A stretch of 64,000 nt of DNA from Haliscomenobacter hydrossis DSM 1100 (GCF_000212735.1 NC_015510.1:3002315-3066314), one strand, 5' to 3'. Numbered from the stretch's first letter, positions 44,612-53,849 are shown. Translations and numbers: made by a program. Notes: generated from the sequence alone by a model not told the origin.

Positions 44612-45502
44612 TTAAATCGATTTAATCAGATTTAAAAACCGTTGGGGGTCCTCCTGGTAAAAGGTGACCATTGACTTGTCTTTGAAGCCCAATGCGGCCT
44701 TTTTTTTGTCCAGCTCATCCTCGATGGCTCTTTTGTGCTGCTTGTAAAATTGGACAGTTTGTGTGAAAAAATTTGCAGCCGTAAGGGGATCCATCAAGAC
44801 CAGAATTTCGGAAACAGATCGGCTAAGCTGAAAATGCTGATAATCTATCGGGGTATCCCAATAGCCGCCCCACCCATAGAAGCCATGTCTTGCAAACACC
44901 TCCACAATTTCCTCAGCGAAACCTTTGCGCCGGGTTTTCCCCAAGCGATCCAGCATCCGGTTGGCGTATTTAATGCCTTCAATGGGTTGGAATGTAGCCA
45001 CACCTGTCGTAGCGTTGATGGCAACGTAAGGGTTAATCTTGGGGTTCAAGTCGATCGCCGTTCCATAGGCATGCAGGGATAGGCTCGTTCCTCCCGTAAC
45101 CGCACGGAGGTTGTGGGCCGAAGTATTGTTGTCGGCCATTGACTGGCCATCGTCGCCGTTGTAAGCCGTGATCAGCCTGATCTTCTCAATGGGAAATTTG
45201 AGGGCGAACAAGTCCTGAAAAATCAGTTTCACACGCTCGGCACAAGCATCCAGCACGATGAGCTCTCCAGTGTGCTCCTGGTCATCAAAGCCAAAGTGCT
45301 TTACCCGAACCAGCCGCAAGCGGTTCAAAGGCACGGGCGAAAGTGGGCCAAAAACATTTTTTGCCCGTAATTCCTGTTCCAGTTTTTCGTCGATGTTGAG
45401 TACCGCGAAGCCGGGTTCTGCGCTGGATTTTCCCGTGGGGATGTTTTTGTTGCAGGTGTTGAGGCTTAGGAAAATGAGGAGGAGAAGGAGGATTTTTGGC
45501 AT
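44612..45502 (-). CDS. M15-family peptidase-like lipoprotein
   Basis: 296 residues. The lipobox signal MPKILLLLLIFLSLNTC (Cys17) makes it a lipoprotein. The zinc site of M15 (D-Ala-D-Ala carboxypeptidase/endolysin) enzymes is present: H144 and D151 in SLHAYGTAIDLNP (SxHxxGxAxD) and H223 in DYQHFQL. The tail after residue 230 is a helical extension. It probably trims peptidoglycan cross-links in the periplasm. A single gene convergent with the membrane protein at 44055. Confidence 0.87.
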   Translation of the reverse strand: MPKILLLLLIFLSLNTCNKNIPTGKSSAEPGFAVLNIDEKLEQELRAKNVFGPLSPVPLNRLRLVRVKHFGFDDQEHTGELIVLDACAERVKLIFQDLFALKFPIEKIRLITAYNGDDGQSMADNNTSAHNLRAVTGGTSLSLHAYGTAIDLNPKINPYVAINATTGVATFQPIEGIKYANRMLDRLGKTRRKGFAEEIVEVFARHGFYGWGGYWDTPIDYQHFQLSRSVSEILVLMDPLTAANFFTQTVQFYKQHKRAIEDELDKKKAALGFKDKSMVTFYQEDPQRFLNLIKSI

Positions 45503-45592
45503 GTGGTGATTTTTGGAGGGTTGACAAGGGTTGTTTCGTGCTAAAAATACGTCATATACTTGGGGGGATCAACTTCTAGTTGGGAGGCTAAA

Positions 45593-46528
45593 TCACTCCG
45601 CCCCCGTTCCCCAACCATACACCCGATCTACGCCGCCATTTTTCAGTCTTTCCACAGCCAACTTTCCCACCCCCGTCTCATTCAAATTCACCGCTTCCAA
45701 ATGCTTCAACCCGACCAGCAGCTCCACAATCCCATCCCCGATCGGGTTTTTCTCCAACCTCAATTTCTCCAGGTTTTTCAGCTCCTTCAGCACATTCAGG
45801 TCTTTTTCCGTAAAGCCATTGTCGGCTAAATTGAGCCACACCACACTTTCGGCCAGGGCTTGTAGCGGCGGCGTCAACTCGGCCATACTTTTGCCCGATT
45901 GGCTCGGCAGGGTGATGTCCAGCATCACCGGGCGCTTGAGCATTACGCGGACATTGCAGCTCAGGGCGCGCAGCTTTTCGATTTGCTTTTGCTCCACTTC
46001 CAGGGGCAGATCTGGATTGACTTTGGGGGGCTGCACTTCGGTGGTATCAATGGCGGCCACCTGCACTTTTTTTGCCCGGGTTTGTTCAGAAAAATCCAGC
46101 GAGAGGTAATCACTGCCATGGGTGAGGCTGCCGCCTTGATGCCCCGTGTAGGCCAACAAGACCCCCAATCCTAGCAAGAATCCAGTAAACAATCGCGAAG
46201 CTTTGGGTGGATCAGCTTTAGGCATCAATAGTCGGATGAGCCACAAAATGCCACTCAGACCCGCCACTACAAAGCCTCCCCACTGGTGCAAGGAAAGGCT
46301 TTGTGGGGCGTAATCGCCACTTAAGGACAACAAATACCCTGTACAGCTAGAAGCCACTGCGGCCACAAAACCCAAAAACAAGGTCATGGGTACGGCAGCC
46401 CGGAACGAGGCGTACGCACTGCGGTAAGCCAACAAATCCAGGAGGATGGCCAACAGCAAAAAACCAATGGGCAAATGCACGAGCAAAGGGTGCAGGTGGC
46501 CAATCAAATCAGCAATATTCAGGAGCAT
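45593..46528 (-). CDS. DUF2231 membrane domain plus leucine-rich repeat protein
   Basis: 311 residues. The N-terminal DUF2231 region has four helices (HPLLVHLPIGFLLLAILLDL with conserved HPxxVHLPIG; VASSCTGYLLSLSGDY; LHQWGGFVVAGLSGILWLIR; FTGFLLGLGVLLAYTGHQGG). It is followed by a linker and leucine-rich repeats (about 225-300: LNLADNGFTEKDLNVLKELK, LEKLRLEKNPIGDGIVELLV). Related proteins often carry a c-type heme motif here; none (CxxCH) is present. It is last in the minus-strand block PSD1-DUF1501-NHL-DUF2231. A membrane-anchored, redox-linked role is plausible but not shown. Confidence 0.8.
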   Translation of the reverse strand: MLLNIADLIGHLHPLLVHLPIGFLLLAILLDLLAYRSAYASFRAAVPMTLFLGFVAAVASSCTGYLLSLSGDYAPQSLSLHQWGGFVVAGLSGILWLIRLLMPKADPPKASRLFTGFLLGLGVLLAYTGHQGGSLTHGSDYLSLDFSEQTRAKKVQVAAIDTTEVQPPKVNPDLPLEVEQKQIEKLRALSCNVRVMLKRPVMLDITLPSQSGKSMAELTPPLQALAESVVWLNLADNGFTEKDLNVLKELKNLEKLRLEKNPIGDGIVELLVGLKHLEAVNLNETGVGKLAVERLKNGGVDRVYGWGTGAE

Positions 46529-46534
46529 TTCAAG

Positions 46535-46623
46535 TCAGTTATCAGCAATCAGCTGTCAGCAATCAGCCTTCAGCCACATTGACAACCTAGCTGAAGGCTG
46601 ACTGCTGATAGCTGAAGGCTGCT
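46535..46623. repeat. ATCAGC-repeat hairpin between tandem genes
   Basis: CAGTTATCAGCAATCAGCTG and onward pairs with AGCTGAAGGCTGACTGCTGA at the right. Its arms are degenerate ATCAGC/TTCAGC repeats. It lies between the NHL and DUF2231 genes of one operon-like block. A relative is at 55024-55118. Confidence 0.75.
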
Positions 46624-46625
46624 TA

Positions 46626-47732
46626 TCACACACGGGTTAACTTAATCGGCGCCGTATGGTTCGCATTCCACTGGCACACATACACGTTTTTGTCGTTGTC
46701 TACACACACGTCGTGGCCGTGGTTGAACACCCGATTGCTCAGCGCCAGTGAGGGTTGCAACACGCCCGTTTTGTAAGTTGGTGCCGTACCGCCAGGGTTG
46801 GATACCACTTTGTTGTTGGCATCCAGGATGGTTACAAACCCGGAATTGTCCTGCCGTTTGCCCGCAGCGTCTTTTGACCAGCAGACTCCCGCGTAAAGGT
46901 TGGTATCGTCCATCACCGGGCGACACACGTACAAGCCCGGCATGTCGATGCGCTTGATGAATTTGCCATCCATCGTGAAAACTTTAAAACAAGTTTCTTC
47001 CCGCGAGGTACACACCAGTACGGGGTTGTTTTTGTCGCGCAAATCCACGGCCACGCCGTGGGCATTGACCAGGTTGTGTTCCTTATTGGCGTTGTTGCGG
47101 CCCCCAAAATGCCGGATGTATTGCCCTTTGCTGTTGTACTGGATGATGTAATCGGAGCCGTACCCATCGGCTACGTAAATGTCGCCATTGGGTGCCACGG
47201 CGGTTTCGGTGGGACGGAATGGTTCGTCGTCTTTGTACACCCCAATGGTGCGCGGATGCCCGATGTTGAAGATGATGCGGCCCGTGAGGTCGGTTTTGAC
47301 CACCTGCCCAGCCTGGCTTTTCCAACTGCCGTATTTGTCCTGGTAATAACCGCAGTCTACAATCAGCAGAAAATCTTCGCCGCCTTCTTTGGAAAGAGTC
47401 AGGCCGTGGCCGCCAGGGAAAGCGCTGCCCCAATGATCCAGCAAAGCCCCGGATTTGTCAAAAATCAAGATGTTGTTGTGCGTATTGTCGCCCAGCATGA
47501 TCAGGCGGCCCTTGCTGTCTTGTACCATTTCGTGGCAGTTGAACAGGGGCGTGGAGTTGACGCCGATTTTGGCCCAACCTTTGTCTACTTTGTAGGTGAA
47601 CCCGCCGTGCCCAATGATGGTGTCTTCGGGTTGGAGTTCGGGATGCAAAATGGAAAAGCCCAAAGTGGGGGCGGCTACAACTCCGGCGGAAGCAAGAGCG
47701 GCGTTGCGAATGAATTTTCTGCGTGTGTCCAT
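46626..47732 (-). CDS. Tat-exported NHL/six-blade propeller protein
   Basis: 368 residues from ATG 47732. The twin-arginine signal is MDTRRKFIRNAALASAGVVA (RRKFIRN). The mature part has NHL-like blades: NCHEMVQDSKGRLIMLGDN, GHGLTLSKEGGEDFLLIVD, RPTETAVAPNGDIYVADGYG, LVNAHGVAVDLRDKNNPVLV and GHDVCVDNDKNVYVCQWNAN. Such proteins accompany PSD1 and DUF1501 genes in Planctomycetes and Bacteroidota. A folded protein that travels through Tat suggests a cofactor or calcium. Catalytic role unknown. Confidence 0.83.
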   Translation of the reverse strand: MDTRRKFIRNAALASAGVVAAPTLGFSILHPELQPEDTIIGHGGFTYKVDKGWAKIGVNSTPLFNCHEMVQDSKGRLIMLGDNTHNNILIFDKSGALLDHWGSAFPGGHGLTLSKEGGEDFLLIVDCGYYQDKYGSWKSQAGQVVKTDLTGRIIFNIGHPRTIGVYKDDEPFRPTETAVAPNGDIYVADGYGSDYIIQYNSKGQYIRHFGGRNNANKEHNLVNAHGVAVDLRDKNNPVLVCTSREETCFKVFTMDGKFIKRIDMPGLYVCRPVMDDTNLYAGVCWSKDAAGKRQDNSGFVTILDANNKVVSNPGGTAPTYKTGVLQPSLALSNRVFNHGHDVCVDNDKNVYVCQWNANHTAPIKLTRV

Positions 47733-47790
47733 ATTCAATCTGATATGTTGTTTATCAAAGATAATTTTTACCACTGAATGAAATTTTATG

Positions 47791-48066
47791 CAGCTTTGCT
47801 GCTTTATTTTTCACCACGACGATCACGACGTTTTGCGCCTGCGGCGCTTCAGGACAATAATAGGAGCGCGGATGACGCGGATTAAGCGGATTTTTGCGGA
47901 TTAACTCGCGCCTTCGGCACGAGTGCGAAATATTTTAAAATTTCGCCGCAGGCGAAAAAAATCCGTTTAAATCCGCTTAATCCGCGTCATCCGCGCTCCT
48001 ATTGATATCGCTTTAGCAAAGGATGCGAAGCATCGAAAGCACAAAACGTCGTCGTCGTGGTGAAAT
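47791..48066. repeat. nested palindromes, one inside another (CACGACG outer, GGAGCGCGGATGACG inner)
   Basis: The outer arms (from 47810 TTTTTCACCACGACGATCAC, and 48045-48062 CAAAACGTCGTCGTCGTGGT) belong to the family at 21.9 and 30.4 kb. Between them is a different perfect inverted repeat with 31-bp arms (47862-47892 starting AGGAGCGCGGATGACGCGGA, and 47970-48000) that has its own internal GCGCCTTCGGC and TTTCGCCGCAGGCGAAA stems. This fills the 344-bp gap. Confidence 0.85.
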
Positions 48067-48076
48067 CAATACAAAA

Positions 48077-49582
48077 TCAAGCCAGGATGCCTTTCACTAC
48101 TTGCCCGTGTACATCGGTGAGGCGGAAGCGCCGCCCCTGAAACTTATACACCAACTGCTCGTGGTCAATGCCCAGGAGGTACATCAATGTCGCGTGAAAA
48201 TCATGCACATGCACGGGGTCCTTGACGATGTTGTAGCTGAAATCATCTGTTTCGCCATAACTGATTCCCGCCTTGACACCCGCCCCGGCCATCCACATCG
48301 TGAAGCAACGCGGGTGATGGTCGCGACCGTAATTGTCGGCGGTGAGAATGCCCTGGGAATACACCGTGCGCCCAAATTCTCCACCCCAAATGACCAGCGT
48401 GTCTTCCAACAAGCCTCGTCTTTTGAGGTCGGTAATGAAAGCTGCCGTGGGTTGATCAATGGTTTGGCATTGCGCCTTCATGCCATTGGGCAAGCCGCCG
48501 TGGTGATCCCAACCCTGGTGGTAAAGCTGGACGAACTTAACATCTTTTTCCAATAATTTACGGGCCAAAATGCAGTTGGCGGCGTAAGTCCCCGGATCAC
48601 GACTGGTCGGGCCGTACAATTCGAAGACCTCGTCGGATTCCTTGGAGATGTCCATCACCTCGGGTACCGAGGTTTGCATGCGGTAGGCCATCTCGTATTG
48701 GGCGATGCGGGCGTTGACCTCGGGATCGCCGTAGGCCTCATTCTGCATTTGATTGAGTTGCTTGAGGTATTCCAGCATTTCCTTGCGGTCTTGCCCATCG
48801 TAACCTTCGGGGTTGTTCAGGAACAAAACGGGGTCTTTGCCTGAGCGGAATTGCACGCCCTGGTGTTCGGAGGGTAAAAATCCATTGCCCCAGAGGCGGG
48901 CGTACAAGGGTTGATCGCGGGGTGCATCTTTGGAAACGAGTACGATAAACGTGGGCAAATTTTGATTGTCCGTCCCCAATCCATAACTGATCCAGGAGCC
49001 AATCGAAGGCCGACCAGGCAGTTGATTGCCGGTTTGGAAAAAAGTCAAAGCGGGATCGTGGTTGATGGCTTCGGAAAAAACTGACTTGACGATGCACAAA
49101 TCGTCGACTACCTGAGCAGTATGGGGCAGCAACTCGCTCACCCAGGTTTGGTTTTTGCCATGTTGATTGAACTTGTACAGGGACGGCGCGATCGGCAGGG
49201 CGCTTTGGTTGGCGCTCATGCCCGTGAGGCGTTGGCCTTTGCGCACCGAGTCGGGGAGGTCTTGGCCTAGCATGGTTTGTAGTTTGGGCTTGTAGTCAAA
49301 AGTCTCCAACTGCGAAGGGCCACCACTCATGAACAGGTACACGACTCTTTTGGCTTTAGGGGCAAAATGGGGCAGCGCATTGAGTACCGCTTGTTGAAAA
49401 TCAGCGCTAGGGGTAGCCGAGGCGGGGGTGGAACCGGAGCGGGTACTCAAGAGCGTTCCCGTGGCTAAGGCCCCTAGACCCAAAGCGGTTTTGAGCAAAA
49501 AATTGCGCCGATCCCATTGTTTGTTCAAGGGCTCAAAATCGGGGGTGTGGAGCCGAAAGGGTTCATGATCGTGATGTGCCAT
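48077..49582 (-). CDS. DUF1501 secreted protein (sulfatase/alkaline-phosphatase fold)
   Basis: 501 residues with a Tat-like N-terminus (KQWDRRNFLLKTALGLGALA; RRNFLLK). The DUF1501 core includes KRVVYLFMSGGPSQLETFDY (metal-site region), SWISYGLGTDNQNLPTFIVL, YHQGWDHHGGLPNGMKAQCQ, DTLVIWGGEFGRTVYSQG, GRDHHPRCFTMWMAGAGVKA and a closing FHATLMYLLGIDHEQL. The His/Asp pattern resembles phosphatase/sulfatase-superfamily sites, though the function is unproven. These genes nearly always neighbour a PSD1 cytochrome gene, as here, 188 bp downstream of it. Confidence 0.9.
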   Translation of the reverse strand: MAHHDHEPFRLHTPDFEPLNKQWDRRNFLLKTALGLGALATGTLLSTRSGSTPASATPSADFQQAVLNALPHFAPKAKRVVYLFMSGGPSQLETFDYKPKLQTMLGQDLPDSVRKGQRLTGMSANQSALPIAPSLYKFNQHGKNQTWVSELLPHTAQVVDDLCIVKSVFSEAINHDPALTFFQTGNQLPGRPSIGSWISYGLGTDNQNLPTFIVLVSKDAPRDQPLYARLWGNGFLPSEHQGVQFRSGKDPVLFLNNPEGYDGQDRKEMLEYLKQLNQMQNEAYGDPEVNARIAQYEMAYRMQTSVPEVMDISKESDEVFELYGPTSRDPGTYAANCILARKLLEKDVKFVQLYHQGWDHHGGLPNGMKAQCQTIDQPTAAFITDLKRRGLLEDTLVIWGGEFGRTVYSQGILTADNYGRDHHPRCFTMWMAGAGVKAGISYGETDDFSYNIVKDPVHVHDFHATLMYLLGIDHEQLVYKFQGRRFRLTDVHGQVVKGILA

Positions 49583-49655
49583 GCGCGTGGTCTTTTGGTG
49601 TAAAAGAAGGATCGTAATCCCCCAATGTATTAGTTTTCAAAAGCGACACTTTATT

Positions 49656-49743
49656 AGCACAAGGGACACAAGGAAAAGCACAAAGAACACAATGCAGAAC
49701 GCTACTTTGTGTTCTTTGTGCTTTTCCTTGTGTCCCTTGTGCT
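49656..49743. repeat. CACAAAGGA-repeat hairpin between tandem genes
   Basis: TAGCACAAGGGACACAAGGA (from about 49655) pairs with TCCTTGTGTCCCTTGTGCTA (to 49744), and the inner AAAGCACAAAGAACACAA pairs with TTGTGTTCTTTGTGCTTT. A T-run follows. It lies between the PSD1 and DUF1501 genes; a sister lies at 38208-38297. Confidence 0.8.
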
Positions 49744-49770
49744 ATTTTTTTTGTCACTTTTGGCTATTTT

Positions 49771-52700
49771 TTACCTGCGTGTTAAAGTGGCGTCAGAATT
49801 CAAAATGGTGTTGGCCACTACGGCGTTAGCCGCCAGTAATGCCACATCAAGCGTAGGATCAACTTTGTAAAGGCCAGCATTCAGCCAGCCACGGGTCTTT
49901 TCAGGGTTTTGCTGAAATTTTTCTCGCTGCTTTTTTTGCAAACCCAGCAGAAGTTCTACTTCATCAGCAGCAGGTTGCCGACCCGTGAGTCTGCGGTATA
50001 CCTCCACTATGGCCTTTCTAGCGTCGGGCATGTTGCACATTTGTACACCCAATACTTTGGAAGCCTCCAAAAAAGTCGGATCGTTCAAGGTAACCAAAGC
50101 CTGTAAGGGCGTATTGGTCTTTTGTCGGCGCACCACGCAATAACTCCGCGAACCCGCATCAAAAGTAGCCAAAGTAGGATGAGGAACCGAGCGTTTGACT
50201 ACGATGTACAAGCTGCGGCGGTACACCGCATCGGTGGTATCCTGTGCGTAGTTGGCGCTGTTGATTTCCCAAAGTCCCTGCGGCTGGTAAGGTTTGATGC
50301 TCTTACCGCCAATTTTTTTGTTCAGCAAGCCGCTGGCCGTGAGCGCATTGTCGCGAATCATTTCTGCCGACATACGGTAGGCGGGGCCGCGTGCCAGAAA
50401 GCGATTTTCGGGGTCTTTTTCCCGCAAATTTTTGTTCACTTTAGAACTTTGACGGTACGTAGCCGACATCACGATCAGCTTGTTCAAAGCCTTGATGTCC
50501 CAACCCGATTCGACGAAGCTTAGGGCCAACCAGTCCAACAAGGCCAGGTGGCTGGGCAGCTCACCCTGGTTGCCAAAGTCTTCGGTGGTTTTGACTAAAC
50601 CCGCGCCAAAGAAGTTTTGCCAAAAGCGATTGACCGCTACCCGCGCCGTAAGCGGATGCTCCGGCAAACAAAGCCATTGCGCCAGCCCCAGGCGATTTTT
50701 GGGCAGGTTGTTGGGGAAAGGCAAAATGGCAGAGGGCGTATTGGGAAAAACTTCTTTGCCGGACATGTCGTAATTGCCGCGTTGCAGCAGGAAGGTTTTT
50801 TTCGGTTTGGTCATCTCCTGCATCACCATCAGTTCTTCTACCTGGGCGCTGGAATCGGACAATTGGGTACGGCTGATTTGTAGGGCTTTTTGGGCGGCGA
50901 GTAACCCGGGAGAGACCGAATTTTGGTAATAGGCTTGTAAAATGGCGACTTCTTTAGCACTCAATTGCTGGTGTTTTTTGGAAACGATGCTGGGCCAGGA
51001 TTGTTTTTGCGCCAGAATTTCGACTTCAAAAGGCGTCAACTCGCGTTGGTACACCATGATGTCGTCCACCTGTCCACCTTTGAAACCCAAACCACGCCAC
51101 CAGGCACCAATCTGTAAGCCCAATTCGGGATTTGAATTGAAAATAATGTCTTTGTACAATTGGTCCATGGTGGTTTCCATGGCCAAGGCTTGGCCATCTT
51201 GGTACAGCTTGAAACCTTCGGCACGCGAGGAGCCATCGTAGGTCAGGGTCAATTGAATCCAGCGGTCGCGGGGCACCGGCTGTTGGCTAACCCTACTGAT
51301 CGCATTGGAAGGAGCCGTATGGGCCATGTTGATTTCCAGTCGATCGTTTTTCAAGTAAAGGTGATAACCCCGAAAATTGTAGAGGCGCTCGGCGCTGCTT
51401 TTGTGAAAAATGACGCCTTCCTTGAGCCCTTTCGGAATGTTGACTTTGATGCCGATGCTAAAAGGTTCCGACTTGCGGAAAACGCCCACTTCATTCAGGT
51501 CGAGGTACACGTCGCCTTCCATCTTCAGGGCCTTGCCGGAATTGGTGGCTACAAAATCGGGTTTGTCGCCGGTCATGCCCGTTTCCCGTTTCATGATCCC
51601 GATCTGTTTGGGATTGACGCTGTTTTTTAAATCGCCGTCCTCAAAGGTGTAATGGGCTTGCAGGCCATTTTGCGGAATTTTTGCTTTGGCCAAAGTTTGA
51701 TACGCCCCGGATTGCAGCCATTGTTTAAAGTCTGGCTCGCTCTGGGCCTGGAGTTGGGTAATTTTTTGCTCCTGCTCGGCAATGGTTTTTTGGATAAAGC
51801 GGATAATTTTTTCCTGTTTTTCCGTAGGCAGCATCAGCGTTGGCGTAGGCGGTGCGCTATTCCAGGAGATCTGCCCAGCTTCTTTCACGTTGTTGAAAAA
51901 AGAAAAAATCTCGTAATAATTCTGCTGCGACAGGGGGTCGTACTTGTGGTCGTGGCATTTGGCGCAGCCCAGGGAAAGGCCCATAAAGGCTTCGCCAAAA
52001 GTATTGGTGCGGTCTACGACGTATTCGGTTTGAAACTCTTCTTCGATGATGCCGCCCTCCATGTTTTGGGGATGATTGCGGTTGAACGCGGTGGCAATGA
52101 TCATGTCTTTGCTGGGCTTGGGCATCATGTCTCCGGCCAGCTGCCATTGGATGAACTGGTCGTATTTCTGATTGGCATTGAACGCTTGGATGACCCAATC
52201 GCGGTAGGGCGACATGTCGCGCAGGCGGTCAACGGTGTAGCCATGGGAATCGGCAAAACGTGCGAGGTCCAGCCAATCCACGGCCATTTTTTCGCCGTAA
52301 TGGGGGGAATTGAGCAGTCGATCCACTTGTTTTTCGTAAGCCTTGGGCGATTTATCCTGGAGAAAAGCGTCGATTTCAGTGAGGGTGGGGGGTAAACCCG
52401 TGAGGTCAAGAGAGAGGCGACGCAGCAGGATTTCTTTGGAGGCCTCGGGGGAAGGCGCCAGCTTTTCTTCCTCCAGTTTTTGTACGATAAAATTGTCGAT
52501 GGGATTTTTGACCCAACCTGCTTTTTTGACCTTGGGCACCTCCGTTTTTTTGGGCGCTACAAACGCCCAGTGTGGCTGGTACTCTGCTCCATCTTTGATC
52601 CATTTGATCAGGATGGCTTTTTCCCGATTGCTCAAACTGAGGTGCGATGCGGGGGAGGGCATCAAGTATTCTGGATCGGTAGAAATGATGCGGTGGAAAA

Positions 52701-52989
52701 CTTCGCTGCGGCGCAAACTGCCCTTAGCAATGGCCACTTTGCCAGGGTTTTCTTCCAGCCGGGCGTAGGCTGCCTCGGCGATGTCGAGGCGCAGTCCGGC
52801 TTTTTGTTTGGCCTTATCCGGGCCGTGGCAGGCAAAACATTTGTCGGACAAAATGGGCTTGACGTGCAGGTTGTAATCCAGCTCGCTGGGTAGCGTTTTG
52901 AGTTCTGCCGCCAAATCTGGTGGCAATTCGGTAGAGCAGGCGTAGCACAAAAATAGACTCGCGGCGAGGAGCAGGGTGTATTTTGACAT
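49771..52989 (-). CDS. PSD1 / planctomycete cytochrome c domain lipoprotein
   Basis: 1072 residues from ATG 52989, with a lipoprotein-type signal ending LFLCYAC. Order: PSCyt1 domain with heme motif C51-F-A-C54-H55; PSCyt2/DUF1549 (about 155-380), with EILLRRLSLDLTGLPPT, AVDWLDLARFADSHGY, EEEFQTEYVVDRTNTFGEAF and a second CAKCH; a LamG-like carbohydrate-binding insertion (about 450-660; HYTFEDGDLKNS, WIQLTLTYDGSS, GQVDDIMVYQREL); and PSD1/DUF1553 (about 760-1060). It is thought to couple periplasmic electron transfer to carbohydrate or sulfated-polymer breakdown; the reaction is not established. First of the four-gene block. Confidence 0.9.
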   Translation of the reverse strand: MSKYTLLLAASLFLCYACSTELPPDLAAELKTLPSELDYNLHVKPILSDKCFACHGPDKAKQKAGLRLDIAEAAYARLEENPGKVAIAKGSLRRSEVFHRIISTDPEYLMPSPASHLSLSNREKAILIKWIKDGAEYQPHWAFVAPKKTEVPKVKKAGWVKNPIDNFIVQKLEEEKLAPSPEASKEILLRRLSLDLTGLPPTLTEIDAFLQDKSPKAYEKQVDRLLNSPHYGEKMAVDWLDLARFADSHGYTVDRLRDMSPYRDWVIQAFNANQKYDQFIQWQLAGDMMPKPSKDMIIATAFNRNHPQNMEGGIIEEEFQTEYVVDRTNTFGEAFMGLSLGCAKCHDHKYDPLSQQNYYEIFSFFNNVKEAGQISWNSAPPTPTLMLPTEKQEKIIRFIQKTIAEQEQKITQLQAQSEPDFKQWLQSGAYQTLAKAKIPQNGLQAHYTFEDGDLKNSVNPKQIGIMKRETGMTGDKPDFVATNSGKALKMEGDVYLDLNEVGVFRKSEPFSIGIKVNIPKGLKEGVIFHKSSAERLYNFRGYHLYLKNDRLEINMAHTAPSNAISRVSQQPVPRDRWIQLTLTYDGSSRAEGFKLYQDGQALAMETTMDQLYKDIIFNSNPELGLQIGAWWRGLGFKGGQVDDIMVYQRELTPFEVEILAQKQSWPSIVSKKHQQLSAKEVAILQAYYQNSVSPGLLAAQKALQISRTQLSDSSAQVEELMVMQEMTKPKKTFLLQRGNYDMSGKEVFPNTPSAILPFPNNLPKNRLGLAQWLCLPEHPLTARVAVNRFWQNFFGAGLVKTTEDFGNQGELPSHLALLDWLALSFVESGWDIKALNKLIVMSATYRQSSKVNKNLREKDPENRFLARGPAYRMSAEMIRDNALTASGLLNKKIGGKSIKPYQPQGLWEINSANYAQDTTDAVYRRSLYIVVKRSVPHPTLATFDAGSRSYCVVRRQKTNTPLQALVTLNDPTFLEASKVLGVQMCNMPDARKAIVEVYRRLTGRQPAADEVELLLGLQKKQREKFQQNPEKTRGWLNAGLYKVDPTLDVALLAANAVVANTILNSDATLTRR

Positions 52990-53102
52990 TCTTCCTTGCA
53001 TTTGATGCATGTGGGATGCAATCTAAAAAAATGCCGGGAATTTTCGGAGGGAATAATGCTTCTTGAGGGAATTTCGCTTGATCTACGCGGCCTTGAATAG
53101 CA

Positions 53103-53461
53103 CCGGTCGTCCGCAGGGCCGATCAGTTCGAAGAAAAACCGAAAAAACCATATCTAATAACATCGTACAAGCTTTCATGTAGCACAAAACCAGTCGCGTA
53201 GCGACGAGCCATTTTGTAGCGGCGGGTTTCAACCCGCCGATGAAAGGTTCAAGGTTTTCAATGGAGTGCCGTAGGTACGGCTCATGTTGACCTTGATTCG
53301 TCGTACCTACTCCATTGACGGGGGTATGTCATTGACGGCGGGTTGAAACCCGCCGCTACAAATGGATCATCGCTACGCGATTTTTCGACTTAACTTAACT
53401 CATGACGAGAAATGATCGGCCCTGCGGACGACCGGGGCTATTCGAAATTCAATCGCTCCGC
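53103..53461 (-). repeat. long composite palindromic repeat, copy 2 (inverted relative to 14.4 kb)
   Basis: Reading the minus strand from 53461, this matches 14391-14756 almost base for base, including GCGGAGCGATTGAATTTCGA and the nested GTAGCGGCGGGTTTCAACCC and GTACCTACGGCAC stems. One clear difference is the loss of about seven bases in one inner arm (GGAGTAGGTACG for GGAGTGCCGTAGGTACG). The right flank carries the AAAATTCGGAATGACTCATG end (53493-53515) shared with the 3.9 kb element. The 840-bp gap 53011-53849 has no gene. Confidence 0.85.
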
Positions 53462-53597
53462 GATTAGGGTTTACCCCGAATTTGACTTTTCAAAAATTCG
53501 GAATGACTCATGTTTACAAGGCAACATAACACAAAGCCAAGATATACACAATAGACTTGTGGCGATTTGATTATCAAGCAATTGATGATTTTTTTTT

Positions 53598-53731
53598 GAG
53601 TGACGAGTTCAGAGTACATGACTTACGAGTTTTGAAGTGCTACCGCAGCGACTCATACACTTCCTTGTTCAAAGCCGCTGCGGCAGCTCACTTCAAAACT
53701 CAAAACTCATGTACTCTGAACTCGTCACTCG
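53598..53731. repeat. large hairpin near the end of the permease operon
   Basis: GAGTGACGAGTTCAGAGTAC at the left (53598) pairs with GTACTCTGAACTCGTCACTC at the right (to 53731), and GAGTTTTGAAGTG pairs with CACTTCAAAACTC inside, with CCGCAGCG/CGCTGCGG at the centre. Only one copy was found in the window. Confidence 0.75.
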
Positions 53732-53849
53732 AAAGAGCCTTATGCCAAAATCATTAGGCATTACTTTAATTACCTGATAATCAACTCGCCTCAAGTCTAA
53801 TATATAACAGGATCAATAAGGTTTTTTCATCAAGCTAAAAATTACCACC

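Noticed and set aside
53557..53757. 66-codon frame across the hairpin at 53.6 kb
   Set aside because: Formed by the two arms of the inverted repeat; no coding features.
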